Positions 23,809 to 35,085 of a stretch of 64,000 bases of DNA are shown here, piece after piece. The number at the start of each line of letters is the position of its first letter. Positions within the stretch are counted from its first letter, which is position 1. This DNA comes from Effrenium voratum (lineage: Eukaryota > Sar > Dinophyceae > Suessiales > Symbiodiniaceae): NCBI GenBank assembly GCA_963377175.1, contig CAUJNA010003507.1:211328-275327 (forward strand), in the 5' to 3' direction. Below the pieces are notes generated by a model. The model was not told the origin of the DNA. It was given only the letters and a program-made list of their open reading frames with translations, and did not search any database. Both the position numbers and the translations under genes were made by a program.

Positions 23809-26173
23809 GTGAGCAGCGGTGCGTGTGTTGTTTTTGTCCCGGGCATGCATGAAATCCACAGGGCTTTGTGGGAACAACCCCATCCCTTTCTTAAAATTAG
23901 TTTGCAAGCGAGTCATTCCAAGATTCCCCAGTGATTCCCTGCATCTATGTAGCAGGTCGAAGGGAGCCATCGTTTAATAGCTAGTTGGAGCGTGGTTGGT
24001 TCACTGCAATGCTGGTATTTGGAATCTACCGGGCTCCCCAAGGTGATCTCCCGGACTTCTCTTTCAGTCGTAGGTTTCCTGCCCAGGTCAGTGCTGGGTC
24101 CAGAGGCGCGGTGCAGCGGGCCACGCTTGGAAAGCAAAATGGGCAGTTTCCCTTGAAGCCTCTTCCCCTTAAAAAAGAACGCACATATGTTGGTGTGTTC
24201 CATTTCTGCTGCCTGCGTAAGTTCAAAGCAAGCAGAGCAGGTATGCATATGCAGGCTATCCGTTTTTGCTTTTGTTTTGTCTTTTAGGACATGTACCTGC
24301 CAGCAAGCGCTTAATTTGTGCGTGCTACTTTGCCGCAGTTGGGTTCAAGGTTTGGCATAATGACAGCCGCAGAAATCAACAACAATCCGGAAGTGAGGCG
24401 CAGTGCCATTCCACCGTCGCAAAGGTAGCGAGTCCAGCGCACGTTCGTTGGCGAAGCGGCCGTCAGATCGGCCCGGCCATGTGCATCTCAAAGGAGGCAT
24501 GGGAGCACTTCATTTTCGTGCCCCTTCCGCAGTCGCGCATTACCAAGGCAAGCAGCCACCTGGCACGATAATGGGTGCAATGCATATGGACCTGCATTTT
24601 TGACCGCATGGTTGCCTGTTCATGGTACAAACCCCATAGGTAAAATGGAGGTCAAAAGGCAGGTGTGCCCCCATGGGTATGTGTATGCATTTTTTGACGT
24701 TACGCCAGATTTCCGCATTTCTCAGTAACACTCTGAATCCTGCTCTACATGATCACCAAACCACAAACCACCTGATGGTAGGATCTTAAAAACATTGCTC
24801 CCCTCTTCTCAGCATTCATGCAAGCGCAGGGCGGTGGGCCTGGCAAGAACACCACATGTTGGAGAAATATCAGGGATTATTGAGGGCTTACTTGCCTGGC
24901 ATCAGTTGAGTCATCGTTGGTGTTCCGATGAGGAGGGACGTCGCACAGCCGAATCAATGGATCGTCAGACAGTTGTTGCCTCGCACCGAAGTTGAAATAA
25001 TGATTTGTGGCATCATGTTTGAGTGAATGGGCACAGTCTGCTTGTCAACAGAAGGTGTCAGTTGACAACTATCCTTTTTGACGAGCCGAGTCTCCTATTC
25101 CTTGCAGACTCAGTACCATGGCAGTTTTGCGAACCAACTGGATGTCCGGGAAGGGGACATCAAATACTCCTCTGTTAATTAAGGGAAAGAACAACACTGG
25201 CTGTTTCGAACTGAAAATGACAATTGAGGACATTGCTTGCATGGGCGGGGGGCGGGGGATTGGGGAGGGGAAGGAGATTGCATGTTCCCAAAGGTTGGAG
25301 TTCTGTCGGGGGGGGTAGGAAGTGATCATTCTCTCCTAATAGTTTGAAGACACTTGTAACCGATGGCAGGACATATTGGTTAATTATCGAAGTCCAATGT
25401 GGACGTTTTACCCTCAAATGATATGGTGCTGTACCCCGTCCTCCTTTTCGAGCCGAGGCACCTGCACGACCCTTTGCACTGTCTCTCGACGTTGCGAAGA
25501 GCCCCGCCGTGAAGAGCCCCAGACGAAGGTTTGGCAGGCGCAAGCGGTAACTTTGTGCCAGCAGTTTGCTCAGGGGCTGAGACCAGCTGATTGAGGTCCT
25601 CGACCTGGGGGAGTCACTTATTTCCAGATTAGACAGAATTGTAGTAGTTGGCCCAGAGCAGTGTTTAGTTGTAGTCGGTCATCATCAGATGTCCGGGAAG
25701 ACACAATATCGTCTGAGCAGCTTCAAGCAAGAATGATGTGGTTGAATATGTTGAATGTCCACGAGCAACCAAACAAATTGTAGGCAAAACAAAAGTCAGA
25801 GGTACACTTCCTTCCAAAAACCTGGAAGCTGACAGAAGGTGCCCTAAGAGAAATTTAATCTTGTAGGGGCCTCCAAGCAGATTCCATGTTGGTGGATGGG
25901 CGGACTGGACCACTTACCATTGCTTGGGCCATGAGCCGTTCCACCACTACAACTTACACCACGGCATTGCCTGGACCACTTTGACCATTGGCCGAGGGAG
26001 CTTAACTGTTTTAGGCGGACTGCGTTGAGATCATCCGACCCTAAGTGGTGGTTTGAATTGGTGGTTTTGGGGTTTGAACCCCTGGTTCTCGTAGAGGGCA
26101 ACAACTAATCTATCCGAATAGCCCCCAAACTGCAGACCACCAATTAGAGGGAAACTGACAGTGGGCTCTCGCA
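23809..26173. other. gene-poor stretch with one possible first exon
   Basis: At 24359 an ATG opens MTAAEINNNPEVRRSAIPPS and reaches a CAAAG|GTAGCG donor-like site near 24425, which could be a first exon. Elsewhere only short overlapping ORFs occur. A minus-strand GGGGTTCAAACCCC hairpin near 26070 resembles a tRNA T-arm but no cloverleaf forms. Confidence 0.3.
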
Positions 26174-26243
26174 GGATGCCTTGGTAGCTCTCGGCCTGGG
26201 CGCCGGGGCCGCGCTGGGCACGGCGCTCATGCCCAGTACCTGG
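26174..26243 (+). CDS. putative exon encoding a transmembrane helix
   Basis: A TCTCGCAG|GAT acceptor is followed by DALVALGLGAGAALGTALMP, a Gly/Ala-rich hydrophobic segment of membrane-helix length, then Ser-Thr-Trp. GC content rises sharply here. It lies 2.1 kb upstream of the rhomboid exons in the same orientation and could supply an upstream membrane helix of that protein or belong to a separate gene. The downstream border is uncertain. Confidence 0.4.
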
Positions 26244-28362
26244 ACAATTCACATGCGCCAGGGTGGGCCAACCCGGTGGGTGTTACATGATTAAAACACC
26301 TTAGCGATAGGCAAGAGGGTCTAAGAAAGCTTTTCTTGCTGGGGGGTTCACAACCACCTTGTATGATCTAAACAACCTCCTTTGGCTGCGGTTGGGTAGA
26401 TTATCGCCTTTGGTTGCTGTTGAAAAGAGCACCAAAAGGAAACCAAACCGTTCTCAGGGGTCGCATATGTTGTGAGAGAGCCACAACTTTGAAGCCGCAT
26501 CATTGGTGTCCCAGCACAGGCACCAAACAAAGCACGGCTTGCATAGACATGTGCATTTGTGTATGTGTGATTGCTTGAGAGTCATTCGGTTTCCCACAGG
26601 GAAGGAACTTAGCTAACCAGCAGAAACAATCAGATATATTTGGGTCAGCGATTGAAACGTGATCATTCTTTAGATCCACTGATGCGCTGAAATGACCAGC
26701 CTTTCAACCAATCATTTCTTGTCAGGATGATTCACAACACCCCTCTAAGGGTCCGAACCCAACCCAAGATGGCGCAGCAGCCATCGTGATGTCAGCTCCA
26801 AGTCACTCACCGCTTGATCAGAATCTTACCTTGGTTTTCATGTCATGTTTGGTTGCTTCCATGAGCACAAATGAGTAGAGCCAAACATCATACATATTAC
26901 GTCTTGGTATTCTCTCTTCACGCGTTCCCTTCCGAAGGTATCAACATCGAACAACAGTTTGATGTGTCACTTAATGCTATGGATTTCAATGGTTGGAACA
27001 CCCTCCAAAAAGCTCTTGATGGACATGATGCACATAAACCATTGATGTTCACCCAAGCGCCTGCAATTGAGCAGTGCCCAAGCTCCCAATTACGCAATAA
27101 AGGTGGTCCACTGATTTCACGGGGTTTGTAGCACGTACGGCCTGCGCAAACCTTGTAACCATTTTTCCAATAGTCAGCTCGGGCGAGGTTTTGGGCCGTG
27201 CGGTCGATTGAGGTGTAGCCTTCATGAAGCTCGCGATGATGGTGCCGCCCCCACCTACCCTGCCGCCGCCCTCGCCGCCACTGGCAGCAGCGGGGCAGAT
27301 ACAGCCGCAACAATACAGTCTGCTGGATCCATGGATGAATTGGAGTGGATTTGTTTGGGGCATTGCTGCGCCATCCGGGGGTGCCCTACTTTGAGAAAGA
27401 CCCCATAGCCTTTCCCAACTAGGCTTGTGGGAGGGGAAGCAATAAATCTAATTAAGTGGCATCGTGTAATTGGGCAAGAATGAGCAAGCCCTTTGAGGCA
27501 TCCTGAAAAGGCCACCGACCAAGTTTGTTTTGCCCCTGCGGACAAACGAGTGCACGTTGAAAATTGATCCTTGATTACGCAGTCTGCCGTGAACACCATG
27601 TGAGCATTTTGCCGTACAAGACGCTTGGGCTTCAATCCAGCTGTGAGCTGCAAGCGTGTTGCAGGGAGGTAGCAGTTCAGAACTTGGCTGCTGTGAGGAT
27701 ACTTTGCTACCGAACTTCAACACCGACACCTTCATTTGGCGCGTCTCCATGCTGCAGATCACAGCGCTTTGGCCTACAGTAACTGTCCATGCAGCAAAGA
27801 GTTCTGATTCAGCTTGACATGCCACACGCACATGGCCACTACATTTCCAAGCAGCAGCCACCCTTATGGCAGGTACCTGAACTGGACCCAATAATTGTGG
27901 ATAGGATCAGTTTACCTCATTGCCATTCTTTCATCCGCTCAGCCCAGTGATTATCAAACAACAAAGTGAGTGTAGGGTTGTTGATGATACTTTGGTTGCA
28001 TCATCCAACTTGTTGCATTGCAATGCCATGACACTCCTGCAAAACCGAGCCGTCCTTGTTTCTTGCTTTGGAGCTGCTTCCCATTTCATTTGGGCAATTT
28101 CCCTTGGGCTATTTCTCTTTGGGTGTGTGGGTTGTGTGGGTGTTTTCCCTTGCTGCACTTCTCTTTGGGCTTCGAAGAAGCCATTTGTGGCTCAAGTTTT
28201 CTTGTTGGGCCAGACAAAAGATTGTATCCGTTGTGACCCATTTGGAGTGCTTGCTAGTGCGTGCGTGCGTGCGTGCGTGCGTGGGTGGGTGGGTGGGTGG
28301 GTGGGTGGGTGGGTGTGAATTTCTTTGGGATTTCTGATTCCCCCCCCCCTCCAATCTCCAAG
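26244..28362. other. region upstream of the rhomboid exons, possible N-terminal exon
   Basis: An ATG at 27224 opens MKLAMMVPPPPTLPPPSPPL, continues through an Ala-Gly-Gln linker and ends in DPWMNWSGFVWGI, a Pro-rich cytosolic-type leader followed by a hydrophobic turn. It could be the first exon of the rhomboid gene, but I could not join it. GCGT and GGGT simple repeats fill 28257-28315, ending in the C-rich tract before the rhomboid acceptor. Confidence 0.3.
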
Positions 28363-30379
28363 GAGTACGTGGGGTCTCTGCTGCTGGGCTCGGCCTACGG
28401 CAGTCCGAAGCTCTGCTCCTTGTACTTGCTGGGTGCCTCCTGGGGCCCGGCCATCGCCCAAGGGGCCGTGTGGCGCCTCATGCTGCCGATGATGCTCCAC
28501 GCCACTCAGACCCAAAAATGGGTCCGTTTCCGGGTGTTGGTTGGTCTCAAAAGAAAACCAAAAGGAAAGCCGAAATCCATTTTGGGAGCAGTTCCCCACA
28601 ACAAGACGGGGGGGGGGGGAATTGTTTGAGTGCATATTTGTTGATGCTTGTTCTGGGTCCGCTCATTTTGAGACAACCCCATGTGGGGTTGTGGTTTTTG
28701 GAGTTGGTTCCCTTTTCAGGTTGGTTGCAAGGGAAACCCAAAGGCAACCCATCATTTGTGGGGTGCTCCCCAATCTCGACACCTACTCATGTTTGGTTTT
28801 GGGAGTCCATGCGAGTGTTTGTGGGTGCGGGTGTTTGCTTCAGCCTTGCAAAGAAAGACACCCTTGGCAACGGTGGGATGTCTCTCGCACCCGACAGATT
28901 CAAATCTGTGATGCCCACTAGATTCTCAGTGAATTCAAGGAGTTGCAGGGTGGGAATTGGCAGCAACACGTCAAAACATTCAATCGTGACAGGAGTTCGG
29001 TCTGTGAGGAGCAGCACCCAAGCAAAGGTTACTTTTCCCACATGTTGGTGCAAGGCGTCGCAGTTGTTTTGACTGCAATGCACAGTCGGCCAGTTTTTGC
29101 AGAGAGGCGCTGCCGTTGTGTGCTAAGCAAAAGGCGTGCTGCAAGTAATTGACAGCTTGCATGCTTTCATGTCTCGCTTCAACGTGCCACTCCCAGACAA
29201 GACTTGCCCAGTTGCTTGCATATGTATTTTGAGATGCGTCTTGCTAACAGGCCAATGCTTTGCACATCTTCTTCAATCTCTTCTTCCAGATGCGCATCGG
29301 TTTCGGCATGGAGAAGCAATTCGGGCGACGGAAGTTCTGCCTCCTCTACATGTTCTGCGGCTTCCTGGGCAACCTCATCTCTGTTGCGGTAGATCCCATG
29401 AAGCTGCTGGCCCAAACATAGCACTTGTCACGCTGCCTTTTGCGCACAAAATCATTCCCCCAGTCGAAGAAAGCAAGACACGGGACGTAGTTTAACTGAG
29501 ATTTGGGATCAAGACAACTTTAATGGTTCAGGAACCTGTCTCAAGAGGTCTCTCACATTTTCCGGGGACATTCCATGGACCTTCAAGGCTCCAGGATTCA
29601 AGGAAACATCCAATGGTAGAGCGAACAAGCACCCTAGATCAGACTTCCTAATTCAAATCGACCTTGGTGTTCCCGGTTTGGTCCTGTGCACCAAACAATG
29701 TTTCCTTCAAACGTGATCCTGATGCTCTCTCACATGGCTTGCACCATCAGCCAAGAGGTGGGTCCAGTAAATTGCAGTTGAGGGGTTCTCACACTTTTTT
29801 GGGGGGACCCGATTCAAGCCAACATGAAGCTAATTTTAAGTTTAATTATGTCGCTTTAATGGCAGTTAGTGGACACAGTTTGCAACCCCCGCCTGGTCCA
29901 AGCTGACCGAGGCTGGCGGTGGGCGCGTCCACTAGCGGCTTTGGGCTGCTGGGGGTTTGGGCGGCGGAAGTCTTGCTCACCTGGGACTTGCTGGGCGAGA
30001 GCCGGTCCCGGGTCTTCCTGTGGCGCCAAAGCCTGAAAGGGAAATCTTGTTTTCTTGGTGTATCTTGCTGGCTTCTGGGTTTGTGTTGCCTGCTTTGGGT
30101 TTGTTTGCTCACATGCGTACTTGCTTGCTTGTTCGCTTGATTGCTTTGCTTATTTGTAGGTTCGCCTTCATGTGCACAAGCTGCATCATGATGTCCACCA
30201 TCTCGCCCAACGTGGACTTTGTGGGCCACTTCGCGGGCATGCTCGCAGGATTTCTCTTGGCCATTATTCTCGCAGACATGCAGGAGGAGCTGTGTCTAGC
30301 AGGATGCGACGACACCAAACCTCTCACTTTGTGCGTTAATGGTGCAACGCGGTTTTTGCCCTCCTCCCAAAGAAAATAA
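28363..30379 (+). CDS. rhomboid-family intramembrane serine protease, four exons found
   Basis: Exons: 28363-28500, 29251-29402, 29912-30022 and 30160-30379 (stop TAA 30377-30379). Exon 1 holds the L1 loop with VWRLMLPMMLH (the conserved Trp-Arg). Exon 2 holds HIFFN, the His and Asn of the oxyanion hole, then MRIGFGMEKQFG and a membrane helix. Exon 3 carries the nucleophile in VGASTSGFGLLG. Exon 4 carries the catalytic His in DFVGHFAGMLAG. Rhomboids cleave membrane proteins within the bilayer. All catalytic elements are present, so it looks functional. The usual GASG is GAST here. All three introns start with GC (28501, 29403, 30023) and end in AG before G. The first membrane helix and the true start are upstream and unassigned. 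The tail after the last helix (about 30 residues) could be altered by a further intron. Confidence 0.9.
28501..29250 (+). other. rhomboid intron 1, GC-AG
   Basis: CTCCAC|GCCACT donor and GCTAACAG|GCCAAT acceptor give a direct repeat GCC at both junctions. Removing it joins MMLH to ANALHIFFN in frame. Confidence 0.8.
29403..29911 (+). other. rhomboid intron 2, GC-AG
   Basis: ATGAA|GCTGCT donor and GACCGAG|GCTGGC acceptor share GCTG. Splicing restores DPMKLAVGASTSGFG across the active-site serine. Confidence 0.8.
30023..30159 (+). other. rhomboid intron 3, GC-AG
   Basis: CTGTG|GCGCCA donor and TTTGTAG|GTTCGC acceptor. Splicing gives RVFLWFAFMC in frame. Confidence 0.75.
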
Positions 30380-31112
30380 AACGAAGCCCAGGTGGTCTCC
30401 CCACCCAGCAGCTTCCCCGTAATGCTTCCAAAACCTTCCGGGCTTCGAACCACTTCGGAGCCTGCCCAAACAAGAGACCCCTATCAGCTGTTGGGAAAAA
30501 AGGAAACAACAAAAACGTAGAACAAGCTCATTTTATTGCGTTTTGTCCAATCAAGTCTAACGGTTAGAGGGCTACTGCTGAAACTGCAGTTGACACCGCG
30601 ATCGGTCCCCCTTGAAAGAGGCCCGCTCAGCTTGCAAGTCCCACAAGTCCTTCATTCAGCTAGCTGGTGTTCGTGGGTGTGTCACACCAGCCACCACAAA
30701 TTCGTAAGAACGGATGGTTAACCAGTGAGCCCAGTGAGCCAGGAGCATCAACCATCCTGGTACAACAAGGCAAAGCTGACGGCCAAAAACGTGACTGCCG
30801 TGATCATCTTGGCTTCCCTGGTGAGGGCTATTACCTTGGGCCCCGATGGACCAATCCCCTTCTGTGGGACGATCTTTCATCCGCGCCGCTTGCCCTTTTG
30901 AGGCAAAGCGACAAAGCTGTAGATTGTCTCCTAAGTGGGGGAAAAGCGCGTGCCGGGTGAAAAAAAATGCGGCCCTAACAAGACGCAGGGAAACGCGCTG
31001 AAACGCAGAGCATGTGAAACGCAACCAACATAGAAAAAGCAAAATCACGTTATATTTTGTGGTGGATTTGTACGCCACACTGTGGCTCGTTTGGCGAAAA
31101 AGAAAGAAAGAA

Positions 31113-31690
31113 GCAAAACCGGGAGATTGGCAAAGGGGTTTGCTTTTTTCCTCTCCTGAAAAGCAAAACCGGGAGATTGGCACATTTGAAGGGGTTTGCT
31201 TTTTCCTCTCCTACAAAAAACAAAACCAGGAGATTGGGACTTTTGAAGGGGTTTGCTGTTTTCCTCTCGGAAGAAAGAAAAAGAAGAGCAAAGCCGGACG
31301 ATTGTAACCCCCGAAGCGTTTTGCTTTTTTTCCTCTCCTTAAAAAAGCAAATCCGGGAGATTGGCACTTTTGAAGGGGTTTGCTTTTTTCCTCTCCAAAA
31401 ATGCAAAGCCGGAAGATTGTAACTCCCGAAGGGTTTTGTTTTTTCCCTCTCCTAAAAAAAGCAAAACCGGCAAATTGGCACTTTTGTCGGGGTTTGCTTT
31501 TTCCTCTCCTTAAAAGAGCAAAGCCGGAAGGGTTTTGTTTTTTTCCTCTCTTAAAGAAAGCAAAACCGGGACATTGGCACCCCCGAAGGGTTTTGCATCT
31601 TTCCTCTCCTGAAAAGCTAAACCAGAAGACTGCCGCCCGTTTAATTGGTTTCCCTTGCTTCAAAGCCTAAGAAAGCAAACCGTAGGATCT
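31113..31690. repeat. tandem array of about ten 57-base hairpin units
   Basis: Unit starts (GCAAAACC or close variants) lie at 31113, 31163, 31220, 31288, 31347, 31403, 31461, 31518, 31560, 31616 and 31675, so spacing is mostly 56-59 bases. Each unit has GCAAAACC, a spacer with GATTGGCAC, then GGTTTTGC, the inverted partner, followed by TTTTTCCTCTCC. Two flavours alternate irregularly, one with TTTTGAAGGGG and one with CCCCCGAAGGG. Frames on both strands are open and translate to repeats of the same peptide, which is an effect of the array. It begins about 730 bases after the rhomboid stop. Confidence 0.9.
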
Positions 31691-34250
31691 GCGACTGTGT
31701 TCTGTCTCCATCCACGTACCCTCGTCGGGCGGAAACGCCCAGAAGCGAAACGCATTGAATACGCACACGAATCGCGCTGAAAAACAATAGTGAAACGCGT
31801 CGGGCGGACCCACTTAGATTGTCTCACGGGGCTGGGCTTCAATATGGCAAGATGTGCATGTCTGAAGACCCGTCCTGGTACAATGAACAATTCGGCACTA
31901 GATTTGGACTTTGCGTGCTGCAACGTTGTCTCATCCGGTGGCAATCCGGATGAGATTCCAGTGACTGGCATGGTTTCTGGTTGGAAGAAACATGCACACA
32001 CTGTGCCACCCAGAAACTAGCATAAGGGTTCTGTTAGTTGCGCATAGTTTCTTCCTTCCCACGAGGAGTGCTGCAGCTACGCGACATTTGTAGCTTGTTC
32101 TGAATTGTGAGGATGGTTGAAGCAATAGCAAGCGCCATTGGCGACGACTGGCTCCTAGCTTCGCGACCTTGGAAGTGCCCTAGCCTTGGATCTGACCACA
32201 TCTCTGCAAAAAGCCGACAGCTCGTGGCACGGGGCAGGCACCACTGACTCTCAGTGAACACTGACTGGCTTTAACTACCAAAATAGATGCGCGCTTGATT
32301 GCAGGGGCCGCATGCCAGTCGTAGTTTCGCAAACACGACTTGCAGTCCGCTGAGAACATGAAATTTGTTTGGACAAACCAGGATAGCAACATTCCAGCAA
32401 CTACGGCTTACAGGAGATGGACAATGTAATGTGCCTTTGCACATGTTATGTACACACTGATATGCATCTTTACCGTTGATAGTGCGACCTGCATCGCAGC
32501 CAACGCACATGTGATGACACTTGTATGGTTAACTTGCCACTTGGCATGACTTACTGGAGGCATGCATCCAGGATGCAAGAGAATCAAGAGAGCAGGCCGA
32601 GTCTCTCTGCCTCTCTCTCTCTCTCTAAGAGGTTTCCCCAAGGCGTATATCCGTATACCGTATATCACGATTTTCCCTCAGGTCTCATGATCTTCCCTGA
32701 GCAATGATCATGGGAGTCTGGGTCAGTGTTTTTAGACCAATTTTTCAGATGGGCAGCAGAAGTTCGGCAGTGCTACTAATTTGGGACTGGCGGGATAGCG
32801 CTGGAGCGAGAGAGAGAGACAGAGAGAGAGAGAGAAAAACAAATATATATATATATATAACAGCGAAAAAGAGAGAGCGAGAGCTGATTCTGCCTGCACT
32901 CTGCGGGGGCTCAATCTCCAGTCAAGGATTCTGAAGGTGCCGTTTCCATGAATCATGTTCAGCCATCAGGGAGAGTTGTGGGGTTTGATGCAGTGCTTGG
33001 TGTCCTTTGACCAGGGTCTGTTTCCAAATATTGCTTCAGCAAATGTTGCCGCCATTGCGCCACCACTACGTTTATGACTTAGCGTCTCCATAAGCTCCAC
33101 GAAAGGTTGCATATGTTACGATTGATGGCAGTGAAGCAACAAAGGGAAACGCAAAACATGTATAGATGGACGTACATATAATATTGCGTCCATGCCCTTC
33201 ACACCGCATGCGAGCCACATTTTACAACAAAAGGGCAAATATGTAAGCACTTGCATGAGATTTGGCACCATGATGCAGGCCTTCGGAGGGATAGTTGTAG
33301 CATGTTGCGTGATCAGAGCATAGTTCCTTTGCAAATTTTGTTTCTTTCGATTCGAACTTGCATGAGCTAAGCGTCCGTCAACTGGCATGATTCGATTTTC
33401 CAATCATTCTGGATACATGTTGATGATTTTTAGCACAGTCCGATAATCTCCGACAGATTCGAACGATTCCGCTACATTCCGACAAAAAATCGGACAGAAT
33501 TCGACAATGTAGCCTCTGGGGCCCTACAGATTATCCGTCAGCTCTGAGACACTACATATGCCATGTAGGCAAATATGAACTACATGAAGCCTCAGGGAAT
33601 GTTGTGGAGATGTCCGGTGTTTTTTCGCAACTTGCTTGACCTTGTTTCTCTACTTGTTGGTACTGGCGTGGTCTGCTTGAAACGGAGAAGCGATCTTACC
33701 TGCCTAAAGTGGGAACCAAGCAAATGTATGCTTTGCTGACCTGCAAGCTAGTGTCACTTCACACGCACAAACCGCTTTCGAACAGATGAAGCCCTTCTCA
33801 GCTTGACATCTCCGGATCAGTTCCATGGGACCATCAGCTGAGAAAGGGGTTCAACATTGAATTCTCTCTGGGCCTTTTGCCAGCTTGTTTCAAGAAGAAA
33901 TTCGATAGAATGTGTTTTAACTGGCAGAGGAGTTGACAAATTCAGACTTGTACCAGCAACTAGCATCGACGGATTGTGAAACAGACAACTTATTTGACCA
34001 GCGCCGCTGGGTGCTAAATGACACGCATTGATCAATCTCACAGAAGCCATAGAAACCATCGGAAAACGCATGGGTCGGGAACAAAACAAGCCTCTCTTTT
34101 TTTGTACGGGCCCGTCCCCTATGTTGTTTTGCAGACCAGGAACGCGGTAAACCCGTTGCTGAGGGAAACAACCGATGCTGTTGGAAGCCATATTGTATCT
34201 TTCGAGCTGGCGTGTGCTTTGTATACTACATGGTACTCAAAACTTGCGAC
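31691..34250. other. gene-poor stretch
   Basis: No supported exon. It contains a GA/CT-rich and TA-rich simple tract (32800-32880, with TATATATATATATATA near 32845) and a CTCTCTCT run near 32610-32628. The 33817-34191 minus frame has no domain. Confidence 0.4.
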
Positions 34251-34376
34251 TTTTGAACCGACGCTGCCAAACTGCACTTGTAATTACACTACTCTCTTGA
34301 ACCGAAAATGCGCGACTTTCGAGCCAGAATTGCCAGACTGCCACCGCCCGACTTGTACTAAGAAGCTGCGACTTTG
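34245..34376 (+). repeat. short tandem repeat with GCGACTTTTGAACCGA-type unit
   Basis: GCGACTTTTGAACCGACGCT and GCGACTTTCGAGCCAGAATT, each followed by TGCCAAACTGC or TGCCAGACTGC, then a truncated GCGACTTTGAA, recur over about 130 bases. In one plus frame (34018-34377) they read ATFEPTLPNC and ATFEPELPDC, a repeated peptide. Confidence 0.55.
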
Positions 34377-34495
34377 AAATGTGTTTACTCCATTTGGAGT
34401 TGCAGCTTCAGGAAAGGAACGCAAAAGCACGCGAGCAAGACTTCTGAGTATTCTGAGTGAAGCCGGAATGGTTTCAGGCCAAGTAAGAGGCTCAC

Positions 34496-34562
34496 CTCGG
34501 CAACTCAATTGGCCCAACACCTCCCGGTCCGCAGGTTCCAGTGAGTGCAGCTGCTTGAGGGC
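34496..34562 (-). CDS. putative internal exon on the minus strand
   Basis: Read on the minus strand, CTTCTCAG|GCC opens ALKQLHSLEPADREVLGQLS and closes at CCGAG|GTGAGC, a canonical GT donor. The segment is strongly helix-like and GC-rich. It lies inside a long 236-codon minus frame (34284-34994) that is probably only fortuitously open. No family is recognised. The strand is opposite to nearly all other exons in the window. Confidence 0.45.
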
Positions 34563-34984
34563 CTGAGAAGCCGAAGGGCAGTGCGTGGAGGGGGTTTCCC
34601 CCGATGGCACATGAACAAGTTGAGAATTAGATGAACATGCAAGTTTAAAGCCGAACCCAAAAAAATGGTTACAGATCAAACAAAGTGTTGTTGCTTTCCA
34701 TTCATGTGCAGGGGAGTATTCGCACGACTGCTTCAAACATGTTTTTCTACATGTTTGTGCCTTAGGCGTCGGCGAGTTGTAGCACTGGGGACGCTGATGC
34801 AATGGTCCGAGTCTGTGTTTCTCAACTGCACATGCGCTCAGTTCGTTGGAGAGTCCTTGGCAGAAAGACAAGGGCCAAGGTTGTTGCTCATAAGAGTGGA
34901 AAAAAACTGTTGGCCGTGCCACCTGCAGGGCTGACCTGACAGTGACAGTATGAAGCAGGATGAACCACGGCCTTGTGAGCAAGC

Positions 34985-35085
34985 AGAGGACCACCTTGTC
35001 CAGATGAAGAGGCTTCCACCCATCGTTGCTGTTTTAGATGTTGCGCGTTTTCTCCTTGCTGAGCAAGCCGTACCAGCTCTTCTTG
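34985..35085 (-). CDS. putative exon on the minus strand, helical protein
   Basis: The minus frame reads EELVRLAQQGENAQHLKQQ and then RWVEASSSGQGG, Gln- and Glu-rich and helix-like. It sits 420 bases 5' of the 34562-34496 exon on the same strand, so both may belong to one gene. A plus-strand frame (35038-35391) is open antisense to it, and borders are not fixed. Confidence 0.3.

Noticed and set aside
26060..26130. tRNA-like T-arm hairpin on the minus strand
   Set aside because: The stem is too short when the standard loop is imposed and no acceptor or anticodon arm forms.
30540..30605. tRNA-like D-arm (TCTAACGGTTAGA) and anticodon-like stem ACTGC/GCAGT
   Set aside because: The loop lacks T at position 33, and no T-arm or acceptor stem pairs. 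At best it is a decayed tRNA-derived sequence.
31050..31670. Repeat-peptide ORFs of 96-150 codons on both strands
   Set aside because: They follow the 57-base hairpin array, and both strands and more than one frame are open, so coding is unlikely.
31113..31690. CRISPR array
   Set aside because: Units vary along their whole length, no constant repeat with unique spacers exists, and the genome is eukaryotic.
34284..34994. 236-codon minus-strand ORF as a single gene
   Set aside because: Only the 34496-34562 part has coding character and splice borders; the rest reads as random sequence.
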